From CAYUYV01 sp964522525 (GTDB lineage: Bacteria; Pseudomonadota; Alphaproteobacteria; JAJFIK01): a stretch of DNA of 64,000 bases. Where the stretch lies: positions 18,382 to 82,381 of the forward strand of contig CAZFWG010000012.1 of the NCBI GenBank assembly GCA_964522525.1, written 5' to 3'. The position numbers and the translations under genes were made by a program. Numbering within the stretch: the stretch's first letter is position 1; each line of letters starts with the position of its first letter. The notes beneath the pieces were generated by a model that was given only the letters and a program-made list of their open reading frames with translations, was not told the origin of the DNA and searched no databases. This document shows, piece after piece, positions 51,086 through 59,491 of the stretch.

Positions 51086-51280
51086 CTCCTGAACGCCCAT
51101 TGGTTCCACCGGGTCATGCGCAAAAGGGGTCATACTCAAAAGCCTGAGCCGGTTGGACGTCAGCTGTTCATCCGGAACGGTCTTTTTTCCGTTCAAACGC
51201 GGAATGGCCTGCATTTTACTCACGAAAATTTCATCCGCCTGGCCTCTATTCCACCCTTGGCCCACCCTTGGTCGGCGCCG

Positions 51281-51811
51281 TCACGATTGGGTGGGTGAGG
51301 GTGTCTCCTCACATTCCCCAAGGGCAATAAAGGGCTCGTTTTGATCGGCCACCAGGGAGGATTGGGGCAGATTGAGATAGCCGAAGGGATAGATCCACAT
51401 CATCTTGCTCGCCTGGAGATCGAAAAAGATGGGAATGAGTCCGGTCCCGCAGGCCAGCGTGTCGCTGCCGACAAAATCGCAAGGTTCCGTGAATTGCAGT
51501 TCGCGTGTGTCGTAGTCGGTAAAGCTGATGGAGCGTACGGTCACGAACCAATCGGTTTTCGGCGGCAGGATCTGGAGCAGCCTGCGGATCCAGATATCGA
51601 GACGCCACCAGGGAAACGAGCGTTCCACAGGCGTCAATTCGAACTGCCGATTGAGACTGATCCGCCGGTGCTGGCGCTGACGCGTGATCGGGTCCGCGAC
51701 AAAGCCGAGCGCATCGGTGATCAGACACCGATACTGATAGGGCGGTGGTTCCGCCGCTGCCACGGGTGTCATGAGTGCCAGGATCAGCACCAATGATCGG
51801 ATCACCGCCAC
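51281..51811 (-). CDS. Exported protein of unknown function
   Basis: I do not recognise this protein. The mature part (about 155 aa) contains WWRLDIWIRRLLQILPP, four cysteines (YRCLITDAL, EPCDFVG, LACGTG, GECEET) that could form two disulfides, and many aromatic residues. The N-terminus is a clear signal peptide (VIRSLVLILALMTPVAAA). The start is GTG at 51811 with AGAGGA five bases upstream. An ATG at 51853 would add 14 residues ahead of the signal. It has no close operon partner. Confidence 0.7.
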   Translation of the reverse strand: MAVIRSLVLILALMTPVAAAEPPPYQYRCLITDALGFVADPITRQRQHRRISLNRQFELTPVERSFPWWRLDIWIRRLLQILPPKTDWFVTVRSISFTDYDTRELQFTEPCDFVGSDTLACGTGLIPIFFDLQASKMMWIYPFGYLNLPQSSLVADQNEPFIALGECEETPSPTQS

Positions 51812-51876
51812 GCGTTTCCTCTGTCTTCCAGGCCAAAGGAAACCTAACCCCATGCTGGGATTTGTCGTAAAGACTT

Positions 51877-51905
51877 TTGTGTTGACCGGTGGATTCGCGT
51901 ATGAC
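51877..51905 (+). promoter_or_regulatory. Candidate promoter of the Cys-rich mini-gene
   Basis: TTGTGT (51877-51882) and TATGAC (51900-51905) are 17 bases apart and read rightwards. Transcription would start near 51912, about 49 bases before the GTG of the mini-gene. Confidence 0.35.
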
Positions 51906-51960
51906 GTGAGTTACAAAAATGCGGGCGGATCGGTCAGGACCGGGCCGGAAAACTTGGCAG

Positions 51961-52074
51961 GTGAAGGAATGTCCGAAACACCCCGATTGGTGTTCGGTGA
52001 CAGGCATAAAGTGTTGGATGTGCCGCACTTACAACCCTGATTCTCCGGGGGATTGCGACGAGAAGCCCCAATAA
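51961..52074 (+). CDS. Candidate 37-residue Cys-rich mini-protein
   Basis: A short frame begins with GTG at 51961 (or ATG at 51919, which would add 14 residues) and stops at 52072-52074. It has five cysteines in 37 residues, with the metal-binding-like KCWMCRTYNPDSPGDC near the centre. It lies on the opposite strand to its neighbours. The composition (Cys, Trp, Asp, Pro) is unlike a random frame, and a plausible promoter lies upstream. No strong ribosome site is seen. Not recognised as any named family; it could be chance. Confidence 0.35.
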   Translation: MKECPKHPDWCSVTGIKCWMCRTYNPDSPGDCDEKPQ

Positions 52075-52263
52075 GTTCCCGTTCAAATCAATCATGGGCG
52101 GTGGGTGTCAGGCAGAGAAGGTCCCCTCACTCCGCTGATCATCCGGGCAAATAGATCGCCTGCGGATATTGCCAGTGTTCCGGCAACTGCAGACCATCTG
52201 CATTCATTGTCGCCGATCATACCGCCAGCATGGTTGATTTGTTTTGATGCTGACCGCTGCCCG

Positions 52264-52527
52264 TCAATGGAGGGTCAACATGACATCCGCATGGCGTGCT
52301 TCGCCCGGCGTGATGATCCCGGTGGAGCCGACGCGTACGGAATGCAGCTTGCCGTCCAGATTGTTCTGCCAGAAATTGAGGAATTTCCGCAGTACGGGGA
52401 ATTTCGGGGCCATGTCCAATTCCTGCCAGACATAGCTTTGCAACAGGCCGGGATGATCGGGGAGGTGATAGAGAATTTCCGCCGTGGTCAGGCGATAGCC
52501 GTCCAGCTGTTTTCTCAAAGTACGCAT
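52264..52527 (-). CDS. usg: Usg family protein
   Basis: This is a small alphaproteobacterial protein (87 aa) of unknown function, first named from the gene upstream of the trp cluster in Caulobacter. It is recognised from LRKQLDGYRLTTAEILYHLP, HPGLLQSYVWQELDMAPKFP and LRKFLNFWQNNLDGKLHSV. ATG at 52527 has GGAG seven bases upstream, which sets the start. A longer frame to 52728 is rejected. No trp gene is nearby here. Confidence 0.88.
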   Translation of the reverse strand: MRTLRKQLDGYRLTTAEILYHLPDHPGLLQSYVWQELDMAPKFPVLRKFLNFWQNNLDGKLHSVRVGSTGIITPGEARHADVMLTLH

Positions 52528-52800
52528 GTTTCCGCTCCACTCCGTGGTACCCGCCCCAAAAGGGTAGGCGACATTTTTCCACTTTGTCGAGACTATCAGC
52601 GAAAATTTGATGCGCAGTTGATGATTTTCACGCAATTTAATTAGCAGCCATTCCGACCGAGTGCTAAGAACATCTCTCGCAGAGGAGAGTCTGGCGCTTC
52701 TTGGTTGTGAATGGCGTATCCCCACCAAGCATCACGATACGGATCACCAAGACAGACATAGCATGACCGTGCCCGCGCCCTTTGGCCATGCTCCCGGGTT
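52528..52800. other. Intergenic region upstream of usg
   Basis: These 273 bases hold the leader of usg and the end of the csaA transcript. No gene, clear terminator or repeat was recognised. Confidence 0.4.
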
Positions 52801-53172
52801 TCAGCTCAGCCGGGCACCGTCCGGCACCGCACGATCGGGCGTGATCAGAACGATCTTGCCCTGATCATCCGGAAATCCGAGGACCAGCACTTCGGACCGG
52901 ACGGGGCCGACCTGACGCGGCGGGAAATTGACGACCGCCGCCACCCGCCGCCCGGGCAGATCCTCAAGCGTGTAGTGATCCGTGATCTGTGCGGAGGATT
53001 TGAGCACGCCCACGCCCGGGCCGAAATCGATCGTGAGTTTGTAGGCGGGCTTGCGGGCTTGGGGAAAGGCCTCCGCCGTGACGATGGTGCCGGCCCTGAT
53101 GTCCACGGCCAGAAACGTGTCGAAATCGGTGGCCGAGATGGCAGGGGCGTTCGGGTCATGGGTGATATGCAT
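52801..53172 (-). CDS. csaA: tRNA-binding protein, CsaA-like
   Basis: This is a stand-alone EMAPII/tRNA-binding OB-fold domain (123 aa), the size of CsaA. Blocks are FLAVDIRAGTIVTAEAFPQA, YKLTIDFGPGVGVLKSSAQI, AAVVNFPPRQVGPVRSEVLV and VLGFPDDQGKIVLITPD. CsaA has been linked to chaperone and export functions; the role here is unknown. It is divergent from acuI. Confidence 0.92.
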   Translation of the reverse strand: MHITHDPNAPAISATDFDTFLAVDIRAGTIVTAEAFPQARKPAYKLTIDFGPGVGVLKSSAQITDHYTLEDLPGRRVAAVVNFPPRQVGPVRSEVLVLGFPDDQGKIVLITPDRAVPDGARLS

Positions 53173-53347
53173 GGGTGCAAAAGTTCCTGAAATAATCGCC
53201 TCACGGGTGTTCCGTTAGGCGAAGCCGTCAAGCTGTGCTAGCCAACATCATGGTCTGCGCCGACGATAGGCCACGACAAGAAATCAAGGCACGCGGTTCG
53301 TGCGCCCCGGGGCGTGCGATCGCCGAATGATCGACAGGAAAACGCCC

Positions 53348-54358
53348 GTGACAGAGACTTTCCGTGCCCTTTTGATCACCAAACCGGAATCGGATGGAGA
53401 GACAGCGGTCTCCCAGACCGTTGCCATTACCGACGTCCCGCAAGCGGATCTGATGCCTGGTGACGTGGTGGTCCGTGTTCAGTATTCCACGATGAATTAC
53501 AAGGACGGGCTGGCCCTGACCGGCCGTGCGCCGGTGGTGCGCCATTGGCCCATGATCCCCGGCATCGACCTGGCCGGCACGGTGGAGCGTTCCGAACGGG
53601 CGGATCTGCCCGAGGGCACTCCTGTCGTGCTCAATGGCTGGGGTCTCGGGGAGACCCATTGGGGCGGGTACGGGGAACTGGCGCGGGTTTCCGGAGACTG
53701 GCTCGTGCGTTTGCCCGACGCGTTCACGCCGGAACAGGCCATGGGCATCGGTACCGCAGGTTATACTGCCATGCTCTGTGTTTTGGGTCTTGAGGAACAT
53801 GGCGTGCGTCCGGGTGAGGGACCGGTCCTGGTGACCGGCGCGGCAGGCGGGGTGGGCAGTATCGCAATCGCCCTGTTGAGCCGGCTGGGCCATGAGGTGA
53901 TCGCGGCAACGGGACGCACCGAGGAAGCGGCCTATTTGAAGGGGCTCGGCGCGGCCGACATTCTGCCGCGCGAGGAACTGTCCGGAAAACCCCGCGCCAT
54001 CGCCAAGGAAACATGGGCCGGGGTCGTCGATTCCGTGGGCTCCACCATTCTGGCCAACGCCTTGTCCCAGACCCGCTATGGCGGCGCGGTTGCCGCGTGT
54101 GGCCTTGCCCAGGGCATGGACCTGCCCGGATCCGTGGCCCCTTTCATTCTGCGCGGCGTCAATCTTTTAGGCATTGAATCCGTCTATGCCCCCAAGGCGC
54201 GCCGTGAAATCGCCTGGGCCCGGCTTGCCCGGGACCTGGATCCCGCCCTTCTTGCGTCCATGACCCAAGTGGTGAAGCTGGAAGACTGTCCAGCCCTGGC
54301 GGGGGAGTTGTTGGCGGGACGAGTCCGGGGACGCACGGTCGTCCGCGTGGCCAACTAA
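53348..54358 (+). CDS. acuI: Acryloyl-CoA reductase-like MDR oxidoreductase
   Basis: This is a zinc-free medium-chain reductase of the YhdH/AcuI group (336 aa), which reduces acryloyl-CoA to propionyl-CoA with NADPH. Blocks are VRVQYSTMNYKDGLALTGRA, IPGIDLAGTVERS, VLVTGAAGGVGSIAIALLSR for NADPH and GIESVYAPKARREIAW. The start is GTG at 53348 with AGGA eight bases upstream. Propionyl-CoA from this step would feed the methylmalonyl-CoA mutase at the right end. That link is inference. Confidence 0.9.
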   Translation: MTETFRALLITKPESDGETAVSQTVAITDVPQADLMPGDVVVRVQYSTMNYKDGLALTGRAPVVRHWPMIPGIDLAGTVERSERADLPEGTPVVLNGWGLGETHWGGYGELARVSGDWLVRLPDAFTPEQAMGIGTAGYTAMLCVLGLEEHGVRPGEGPVLVTGAAGGVGSIAIALLSRLGHEVIAATGRTEEAAYLKGLGAADILPREELSGKPRAIAKETWAGVVDSVGSTILANALSQTRYGGAVAACGLAQGMDLPGSVAPFILRGVNLLGIESVYAPKARREIAWARLARDLDPALLASMTQVVKLEDCPALAGELLAGRVRGRTVVRVAN

Positions 54359-54426
54359 GGGCAAGCGCGGTAAAAGCTGGCCCGGTTGGATCACCGTGAG
54401 CGTGGCCAGTGGCGGATAGGGGCCCC

Positions 54427-55089
54427 ATGGACCTGTTGATTCTCGTGATGAGCGGACTCGCGATCGGAGTCATCGTCGCGGCGCCTGTCGGCCCCGTGAA
54501 CCTGATCTGTATCCGCCGCACACTCGCATTCGGGCGCCTGAACGGTTTTGTGTCGGGAACCGGCGCGGCCCTGGGGGATGGCGTCTTTGCCATCGTCGTC
54601 GCCTTTGGCCTGACCGCAATCTCTTCGCTGATCGAAGGCTACTATCAGACCATCCAACTGCTGGGCGGGCTCTTGTTGCTGGGCATGGGCATCTATACCT
54701 ATTTTTCCAACCCGCGCCCCTTCGTCAATCCGAGCGACATCAATCTACCCAGCCGGCCCGGCGACTCGGGCCTTGCGCCCGCCATTGCCACGACATTCCT
54801 GCTGACCATCACCAACCCCGCGACCCTGTTGGGGTTCGGGGCCTTGTTTTCCTCCTGGCTCGGTCACGAATTCATGGAGAACCCGACCTATGGCAGCGCC
54901 ACGCTCATGGTCGGCTCCGTGATCGCCGGGTCCATGCTGTGGTGGGCGGCGCTCACCAGTCTGATGGGTTATTTCCAAAACCACATGACCTATACGAGAC
55001 TGAAGCTGTTGAACCAGATATCGGGCGGCGTGATTGCGTTGCTGGGCGCCTTGGTTTTCGGTCAACTGATCATGACGCGCCTGTTTTGA
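54427..55089 (+). CDS. LysE/RhtB family amino acid exporter
   Basis: This is an inner membrane exporter (220 aa) with about six helices. The signature is GVIVAAPVGPVNLICIRRTLAFG near the N-terminus, followed by GTGAALGDGVFAIV and LLLLGMGIYTYFS. The substrate is not predictable; relatives export lysine, threonine or homoserine. ATG at 54427 follows AGGGGCCCC. The ThDP enzyme gene follows in the same direction after 64 bases. Confidence 0.9.
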   Translation: MDLLILVMSGLAIGVIVAAPVGPVNLICIRRTLAFGRLNGFVSGTGAALGDGVFAIVVAFGLTAISSLIEGYYQTIQLLGGLLLLGMGIYTYFSNPRPFVNPSDINLPSRPGDSGLAPAIATTFLLTITNPATLLGFGALFSSWLGHEFMENPTYGSATLMVGSVIAGSMLWWAALTSLMGYFQNHMTYTRLKLLNQISGGVIALLGALVFGQLIMTRLF

Positions 55090-55153
55090 CGTCCCGAAAC
55101 GCGGTGTCCGATCATCGGGGCCCCCGCGAACCATAAGATGGAGGAAACGTCCC

Positions 55154-56701
55154 GTGAATGGAGCAGAAGCCTTAATCCGGACCCTGGTCGCGAGCGGCGT
55201 CGAAGTGGTCTTCACCAATCCGGGCACGTCGGAAATGCATCTGGTGGCGGCGATCGATCGGGTCGACGGCATGCGCGCGGTCTTGGGCCTGTTCGAGGGC
55301 GTCGTAACGGGGGCGGCCGACGGCTATGCCCGCATGGCCGACAAACCCGCCGCGACGCTTCTCCATCTGGGGCCAGGCCTCGGCAACGGGATCGCCAATC
55401 TGCACAATGCCCGCCGCGCCCGTTCCTCGATCGTGAACATCGTCGGCGATCATGCCACCTATCATCTCCATCTGGATGCACCGCTCACGTCGGATCTGGC
55501 CGGCATCGCGAGGCCTGTTTCCGCCTGGTACAACACGGCGCTGACCGCCCAGAGCCTCGCGGATCTCGGGGCCGATGCGGTCGCCGCGGCGCGGACCTAT
55601 CCGGGTCGGATTGCCACCCTCGCGGCGCCGGCCGATACGGCGTGGACGGACGGGGCCGATGTGGCGGCACCCGTTACCGTGCCGGGCGTGGCCCAGGTGC
55701 CGGCCGATCGCGTTGTCAGCGTGGCGGAGGCCCTGCGCGCGGCAAAAGCGCCGGCCCTTGTTGCCGGTGGCCGCGTCACGCGGGAACGCGGCCTCGAAGC
55801 CGCCGGTCGCGTGGCCGAGGCGTCCGGTGCCGTCCTCTACAGCGATACCTTCAACCAGCGGATCGCCCGGGGGGCAGGGCGGGTCCTGGCCCGCCCCATT
55901 CCCTATTTCGGCGAGATGGCCCTCGACGCGCTTGATGCCCATGACCTCATGGTCTTTATGGGAACGAAAGCCCCCGTCGCCTTTTTCGCCTATCCCGGCA
56001 AGCCCAGTGTGCTGGTGCCCGACCATTGCGCGACGCAGACCCTGGCGGGGCCCGACGAAGACGCCGAAGCGGCCGTCGAGGCCCTGGCCGACGCCCTCGG
56101 CGCGCCACCCCGCGCCACGATCCGCCAGGAAGCAATGCGCCCGGATCTGCCGGAGCCCGGTCCTCTGACGGCGGACAGTGTGGGCCGCGCCGTCGGCGCG
56201 CTGATGCCGGAAAACGCCATCGTCGCCGATGAGGGCGTGACGGCGGGGCTTTCGTCCTTCCTGCACACGCTGGGCTGTCCGCCCCATGACTGGCTCAGTT
56301 TGACCGGAGGCGCCATTGGGCTCGGCATGCCCATGGCCTCGGGCGCCGCGGTTGCCTGTCCGGACCGCAAAGTCATCTGTCTTGAGGGCGACGGCAGCGG
56401 CATGTACACCGTGCAGGCGCTCTGGACCATGGCGCGGGAGAACCTGGATGTCCTGACCGTGATTTTCGACAACCGGTCCTATGCCATTCTCAATATCGAA
56501 CTGGCACGGGTGGGCGCGGAAAATCCGGGGCCGAAGGCTTTGTCCATGCTCGATATCGGCCGGCCCGATCTGGACTGGGTCAAGATCGCTCAAGGTATGG
56601 GTGTCGAGGCCGTGCGCGCGTCGACGACGGAGGATTTCGTCGCCGCCTTCCAACAGGGTGTCAGCCGCAAAGGGCCGATGTTGATCTGCGCGGTAATCTG
56701 A
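55154..56701 (+). CDS. Acetolactate synthase large subunit-like ThDP enzyme
   Basis: This is a thiamine-diphosphate enzyme (515 aa) with the usual three domains. The ThDP-activating Glu is in VVFTNPGTSEMHLVAAID. VGRAVGALMPENAIVADEGVT opens the PP domain. GDGSGMYTVQALWTMARENL with the later Asn in VIFDNRSYAILN is the ThDP-Mg motif. No small regulatory subunit or ilvC gene is near, so it may be a decarboxylase or carboligase (benzoylformate decarboxylase-like) rather than true IlvB. The start is GTG at 55154 with GGAGG nine bases upstream. Confidence 0.85.
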   Translation: MNGAEALIRTLVASGVEVVFTNPGTSEMHLVAAIDRVDGMRAVLGLFEGVVTGAADGYARMADKPAATLLHLGPGLGNGIANLHNARRARSSIVNIVGDHATYHLHLDAPLTSDLAGIARPVSAWYNTALTAQSLADLGADAVAAARTYPGRIATLAAPADTAWTDGADVAAPVTVPGVAQVPADRVVSVAEALRAAKAPALVAGGRVTRERGLEAAGRVAEASGAVLYSDTFNQRIARGAGRVLARPIPYFGEMALDALDAHDLMVFMGTKAPVAFFAYPGKPSVLVPDHCATQTLAGPDEDAEAAVEALADALGAPPRATIRQEAMRPDLPEPGPLTADSVGRAVGALMPENAIVADEGVTAGLSSFLHTLGCPPHDWLSLTGGAIGLGMPMASGAAVACPDRKVICLEGDGSGMYTVQALWTMARENLDVLTVIFDNRSYAILNIELARVGAENPGPKALSMLDIGRPDLDWVKIAQGMGVEAVRASTTEDFVAAFQQGVSRKGPMLICAVI

Positions 56702-56822
56702 CGACGCCGGAGCTTCCGTCCGTTTGCTTTTCGCTAACGATTAATCAGTGTTTGCGGTGTATGAGATGCTGTAGTCTGTCGAAACGGATCTGCAACATCC
56801 GCAAATGTGAAAGGTGCCCGGC

Positions 56823-57017
56823 ATGCATGAAGCCCATATCACGCTCAGCGACGAGCACCATGACTTGGCCATGAGCGTCATTGAAGCCGGTGAGTTCTCC
56901 TCCCTCAGCGAGGTTGTCGGTGACGCTTTGCGGGAATGGAAACAACGCCGTAAGGCAAGAGCCGACGGACTCGCCACCGTGCTGCGCGAACGCGAAGCGG
57001 TCACCGCCGCTGAGTAA
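56823..57017 (+). CDS. ParD-like antitoxin (ribbon-helix-helix)
   Basis: This is a 64-residue protein of the ParD/CopG-like antitoxin type. An N-terminal strand (HITLSDEHHDLAMSVIEAGEF) is followed by SLSEVVGDALREWKQRRKAR, the DNA-binding ribbon-helix-helix plus toxin-binding tail. ATG at 56823 has AAAGG eight bases upstream. In a normal pair the ParE toxin gene would overlap or follow at once. Here an assembly gap begins 18 bases after the stop, and no toxin is visible beyond it. Confidence 0.75.
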   Translation: MHEAHITLSDEHHDLAMSVIEAGEFSSLSEVVGDALREWKQRRKARADGLATVLREREAVTAAE

Positions 57018-57035
57018 TCAAGGGGCCGAGCAACC

Positions 57036-57135
57036 NNNNNNNNNNNNNNNNNNNNNNNNNNNNNNNNNNNNNNNNNNNNNNNNNNNNNNNNNNNNNNNNN
57101 NNNNNNNNNNNNNNNNNNNNNNNNNNNNNNNNNNN
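57036..57135. other. Assembly gap 3 (100 N) downstream of the antitoxin
   Basis: A 100-N placeholder. Both flanks carry GCCGAGCAACC directly against the gap, an 11-base terminal overlap. Either the contigs really join here, or a repeat was split. Confidence 0.9.
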
Positions 57136-57175
57136 GCCGAGCAACCGGGCGCCGCGTAACCAAGGGGCTGTGTTG

Positions 57176-58207
57176 CTACGGGCCCGAAGCGTCGATGAAG
57201 GCCAGCACGGCGCGGACGAACCGCTCCCTCTGCCCGGGAAGCAGATGAACATAGTGTGACGCCCCCGCCAGTTCGTTGACGGTGACCGAGGCCGCATTGT
57301 CCAAGTGGGCGCGCAAGGCCCGGACATCTTCCGGACGGGACCAGAAATCCAACTCCGACCGCAGGATCAGCACATGGCTTTCGATGGTGCCCGCATCGAA
57401 CAGTGGCCGTCCGTTCACCATCCGTAATGTGTCCGCGAGGGGGCCGGAGGGAAATCGAAAGCACGGGGGATCGCGGTCCCCCGCCGCTTCGTCCCCTTCC
57501 ATGGCCAGTGTCGCGTAGCGGTCAAGAAATGCCGCGTCGTCGGTTTCGCTCGCCAATCGTCCGATCACCTGTTGTGAGGTTGAACACCGGAATGCGGGAA
57601 ACCTGGCGCGATCCAATCTTGCCGGATTGTCCGGATCGGCAACGCGCTGGAACGCCCATCCGCCCGGCGCGCCGCCATAGGCGCCTTGATAATAGATAAG
57701 ATGACTGATCGTTTCGGGATAAAGCGACGCATAGTGACCAAGCCATTGGCTGCCCGTTGCCCAGCCCGTGGCGGCGAGGCGAACCTCTCCCGGATACCGC
57801 CGTTTGATTTCCGCCACGACCGCGGCAATGTCGCGAATCACTTCATGGGAGCGCACCGCAACGGGACCAGCCTCGTTGCCATCCGCCATATCGCTCGTGA
57901 ACTCGGAGCGGCCGAAGCCACGGGCATCCATCAGAAACACGGTGTGTCCCGCCTTCGCCAGGAGGGCGGCGGTTGATGGTCCGGGGACATCCACATCCCA
58001 TGAGGCCAGGACACCGGGCCGGCCCCCATTGATCATCAAGAACGGTCCGCGCGCCCGCGACGCGGCGTCATCGGTGATGAGACGGACAAAGATCGTCAGT
58101 CCATCTTCGGTCTCGACGGTGAAGTCGCTTCGCTCCACTGCCGCGCGGGCAAGCGATGGGAGGCAAAGGCTTAACAGGCAGGCAAGCACAATGGTGCGGA
58201 CAGGCAT
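57176..58207 (-). CDS. Exported alpha/beta-hydrolase-like protein without a nucleophile
   Basis: This is an alpha/beta-hydrolase fold protein (343 aa) with a signal peptide (first 22 residues). LMDARGFGRSEF and the later Asp287 (RSELDFWSRPED) and His318 (AGASHYVHL) fit the acid and base of the triad. The nucleophile elbow reads GWATG at 148-152, with Ala150 where Ser, Cys or Asp should be. It may be inactive or use another residue. It stands alone on the minus strand. Function unknown. Confidence 0.8.
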   Translation of the reverse strand: MPVRTIVLACLLSLCLPSLARAAVERSDFTVETEDGLTIFVRLITDDAASRARGPFLMINGGRPGVLASWDVDVPGPSTAALLAKAGHTVFLMDARGFGRSEFTSDMADGNEAGPVAVRSHEVIRDIAAVVAEIKRRYPGEVRLAATGWATGSQWLGHYASLYPETISHLIYYQGAYGGAPGGWAFQRVADPDNPARLDRARFPAFRCSTSQQVIGRLASETDDAAFLDRYATLAMEGDEAAGDRDPPCFRFPSGPLADTLRMVNGRPLFDAGTIESHVLILRSELDFWSRPEDVRALRAHLDNAASVTVNELAGASHYVHLLPGQRERFVRAVLAFIDASGP

Positions 58208-58291
58208 GGTGTCTTTCCCTCGGCTGTATCCGAGGAAATCTACCGGGCTTATGGGGCCATCGCAACGACGGGTCTTCGCGTGTGGCGGGCT

Positions 58292-58990
58292 TTACGCCAC
58301 GAGCTGGAGCTGACCGCCCGGGGCATCCGATGATGTGGCCCCCCGGAGCGTGCCATAGGCGCCGGGCACGCCGCCGCTTCCGGAAACCCGTTCCTCATTG
58401 GTCTGATTGAGGAGTTCGGCCTGGGCCTGGAGAATGGTCTGGTCCGCCAGGGCGGCCACTTTGCGGTCCTGGGCGGAGGGCTCGGCCGGCGCCAGGGCGG
58501 CGCGCTTCACGATTTCAAGCTTGGCGATCGTGGCCTCCGGATCGCCGGGGACCGGGCTCGCATCGATCTGCACCTCTCCGCCCACGGCATATTGCTTGTT
58601 GTCCGGTCCCGTCTGGTAGTCATAGCTCGGCGCGCTTGCATATTGTCCGCCCACCTGGGCATGGGCCTGTTCATGGCGGCGGACCTCCGCGTCCCGTTCC
58701 CGCAATTTTTGAACGACTTCTTCTTGGGCCGGGGACAGGGTGTTGGGATCCTTGGGCTGCTCTTCGGAGCGGTCGGGCTGTTGGGCCTCGAGCAGGGTCG
58801 CGCCGGACAGGGGCGGTCCATTGGTAAAGGCTGGCGCGGCTGCCAAGCTGGGGGCGGCGCGGGCAGCGGCATTCTGTTTGGCCGTCTCGTCCGGCGAGGG
58901 CGTCGGATCGGGCGTGGTGGCCGCGCGCAGGGGCGTTGCCGCGAGCAAGCTGCTCGCCGGGTTCACCCGCTCTGCCACCGCGCTAACCAT
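58292..58990 (-). CDS. SprA-related putative metalloprotease
   Basis: This is a 232-residue protein with an Ala/Pro-rich N-terminus and the core VVQKLRERDAEVRRHEQAHA, QYASAPSYDYQTGPDNKQYA and GGEVQIDASPVPGDPEATI. HEQAH is an HExxH-type zinc motif. The family (PF12118, SprA-related) is annotated as a putative metalloprotease, but activity is not established. No signal peptide is evident. ATG at 58990. Confidence 0.83.
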   Translation of the reverse strand: MVSAVAERVNPASSLLAATPLRAATTPDPTPSPDETAKQNAAARAAPSLAAAPAFTNGPPLSGATLLEAQQPDRSEEQPKDPNTLSPAQEEVVQKLRERDAEVRRHEQAHAQVGGQYASAPSYDYQTGPDNKQYAVGGEVQIDASPVPGDPEATIAKLEIVKRAALAPAEPSAQDRKVAALADQTILQAQAELLNQTNEERVSGSGGVPGAYGTLRGATSSDAPGGQLQLVA

Positions 58991-59068
58991 GATCGCGCCC
59001 CATACCCCATCTCTGCAGGGTCAAGCATACGCCATGGCGGTAAATGCCGGATTTACGAAAGGGGGCGT

Positions 59069-59443
59069 TCAGGGCGCGAAGGATGCCAGCAGGGCATTCA
59101 TGGCCAGGGTCGCCGTATCGGCGTGGAAGCGGGCCTCCTGGCGGGCTTGGGGGGTGCAACGGGGAAAGCTTGTCTCTGCCTTGTGATAGGCCTCGTTGAA
59201 GGCGTTTGTCATGGCGCGGGCCTGCCTTTTGGAGGGCTTGTCGAGGTCCATGAGTTCCTTCATGTAGTCGCGCCACCGATCCCCGTCCCGTGGCCGGCAC
59301 AAGGGGCGCAAATGATGCAGGGCGCCCAGGGCGCCCGCGATATCGGTCATGCGGTATTCATACATATTAACACCGCTTCCTTGCGCGCGGGCGGGCGCGC
59401 CCAGGATCAGCGCGGCGACAATGATGACGATAATCCGTCCCAT
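59069..59443 (-). CDS. TIGR02301 family exported protein
   Basis: This is a small alphaproteobacterial protein (124 aa) with a signal peptide (IIVIIVAALILGAPARAQ). DIAGALGALHHLRPLCRPRD, DRWRDYMKELMDLDKPSKRQ and MTNAFNEAYHKAETSFPRCT match the TIGR02301 pattern. Its function is unknown. It lies 48 bases after the SDR gene in the same direction. Confidence 0.8.
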   Translation of the reverse strand: MGRIIVIIVAALILGAPARAQGSGVNMYEYRMTDIAGALGALHHLRPLCRPRDGDRWRDYMKELMDLDKPSKRQARAMTNAFNEAYHKAETSFPRCTPQARQEARFHADTATLAMNALLASFAP

Positions 59444-59491
59444 GATGAGCAGGTCTGACCCTGTTTCTGTCCCGGCGCCAAATGTCGGCGG

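Larger units (their letters stand above)
51854..52263. other. Intergenic region with a small Cys-rich reading frame
   Basis: Between the exported protein and usg there are 410 bases. Apart from the candidate mini-gene at 51961-52074 and its promoter, nothing was recognised. Confidence 0.5.

Noticed and set aside
51175..51194. Hairpin GAACGG / CCGTTC as a terminator after pyrC
   Set aside because: The T-run is in the loop, not after the stem, and pyrC ends nearly 190 bases earlier.
56751..56805. TTTGCGG / CCGCAAA inverted pair before the antitoxin
   Set aside because: Only seven bases with a 41-base spacer. Too weak to call an operator.
57001..57464. Frames crossing gap 3
   Set aside because: They contain translated N and oppose the recognised hydrolase gene.
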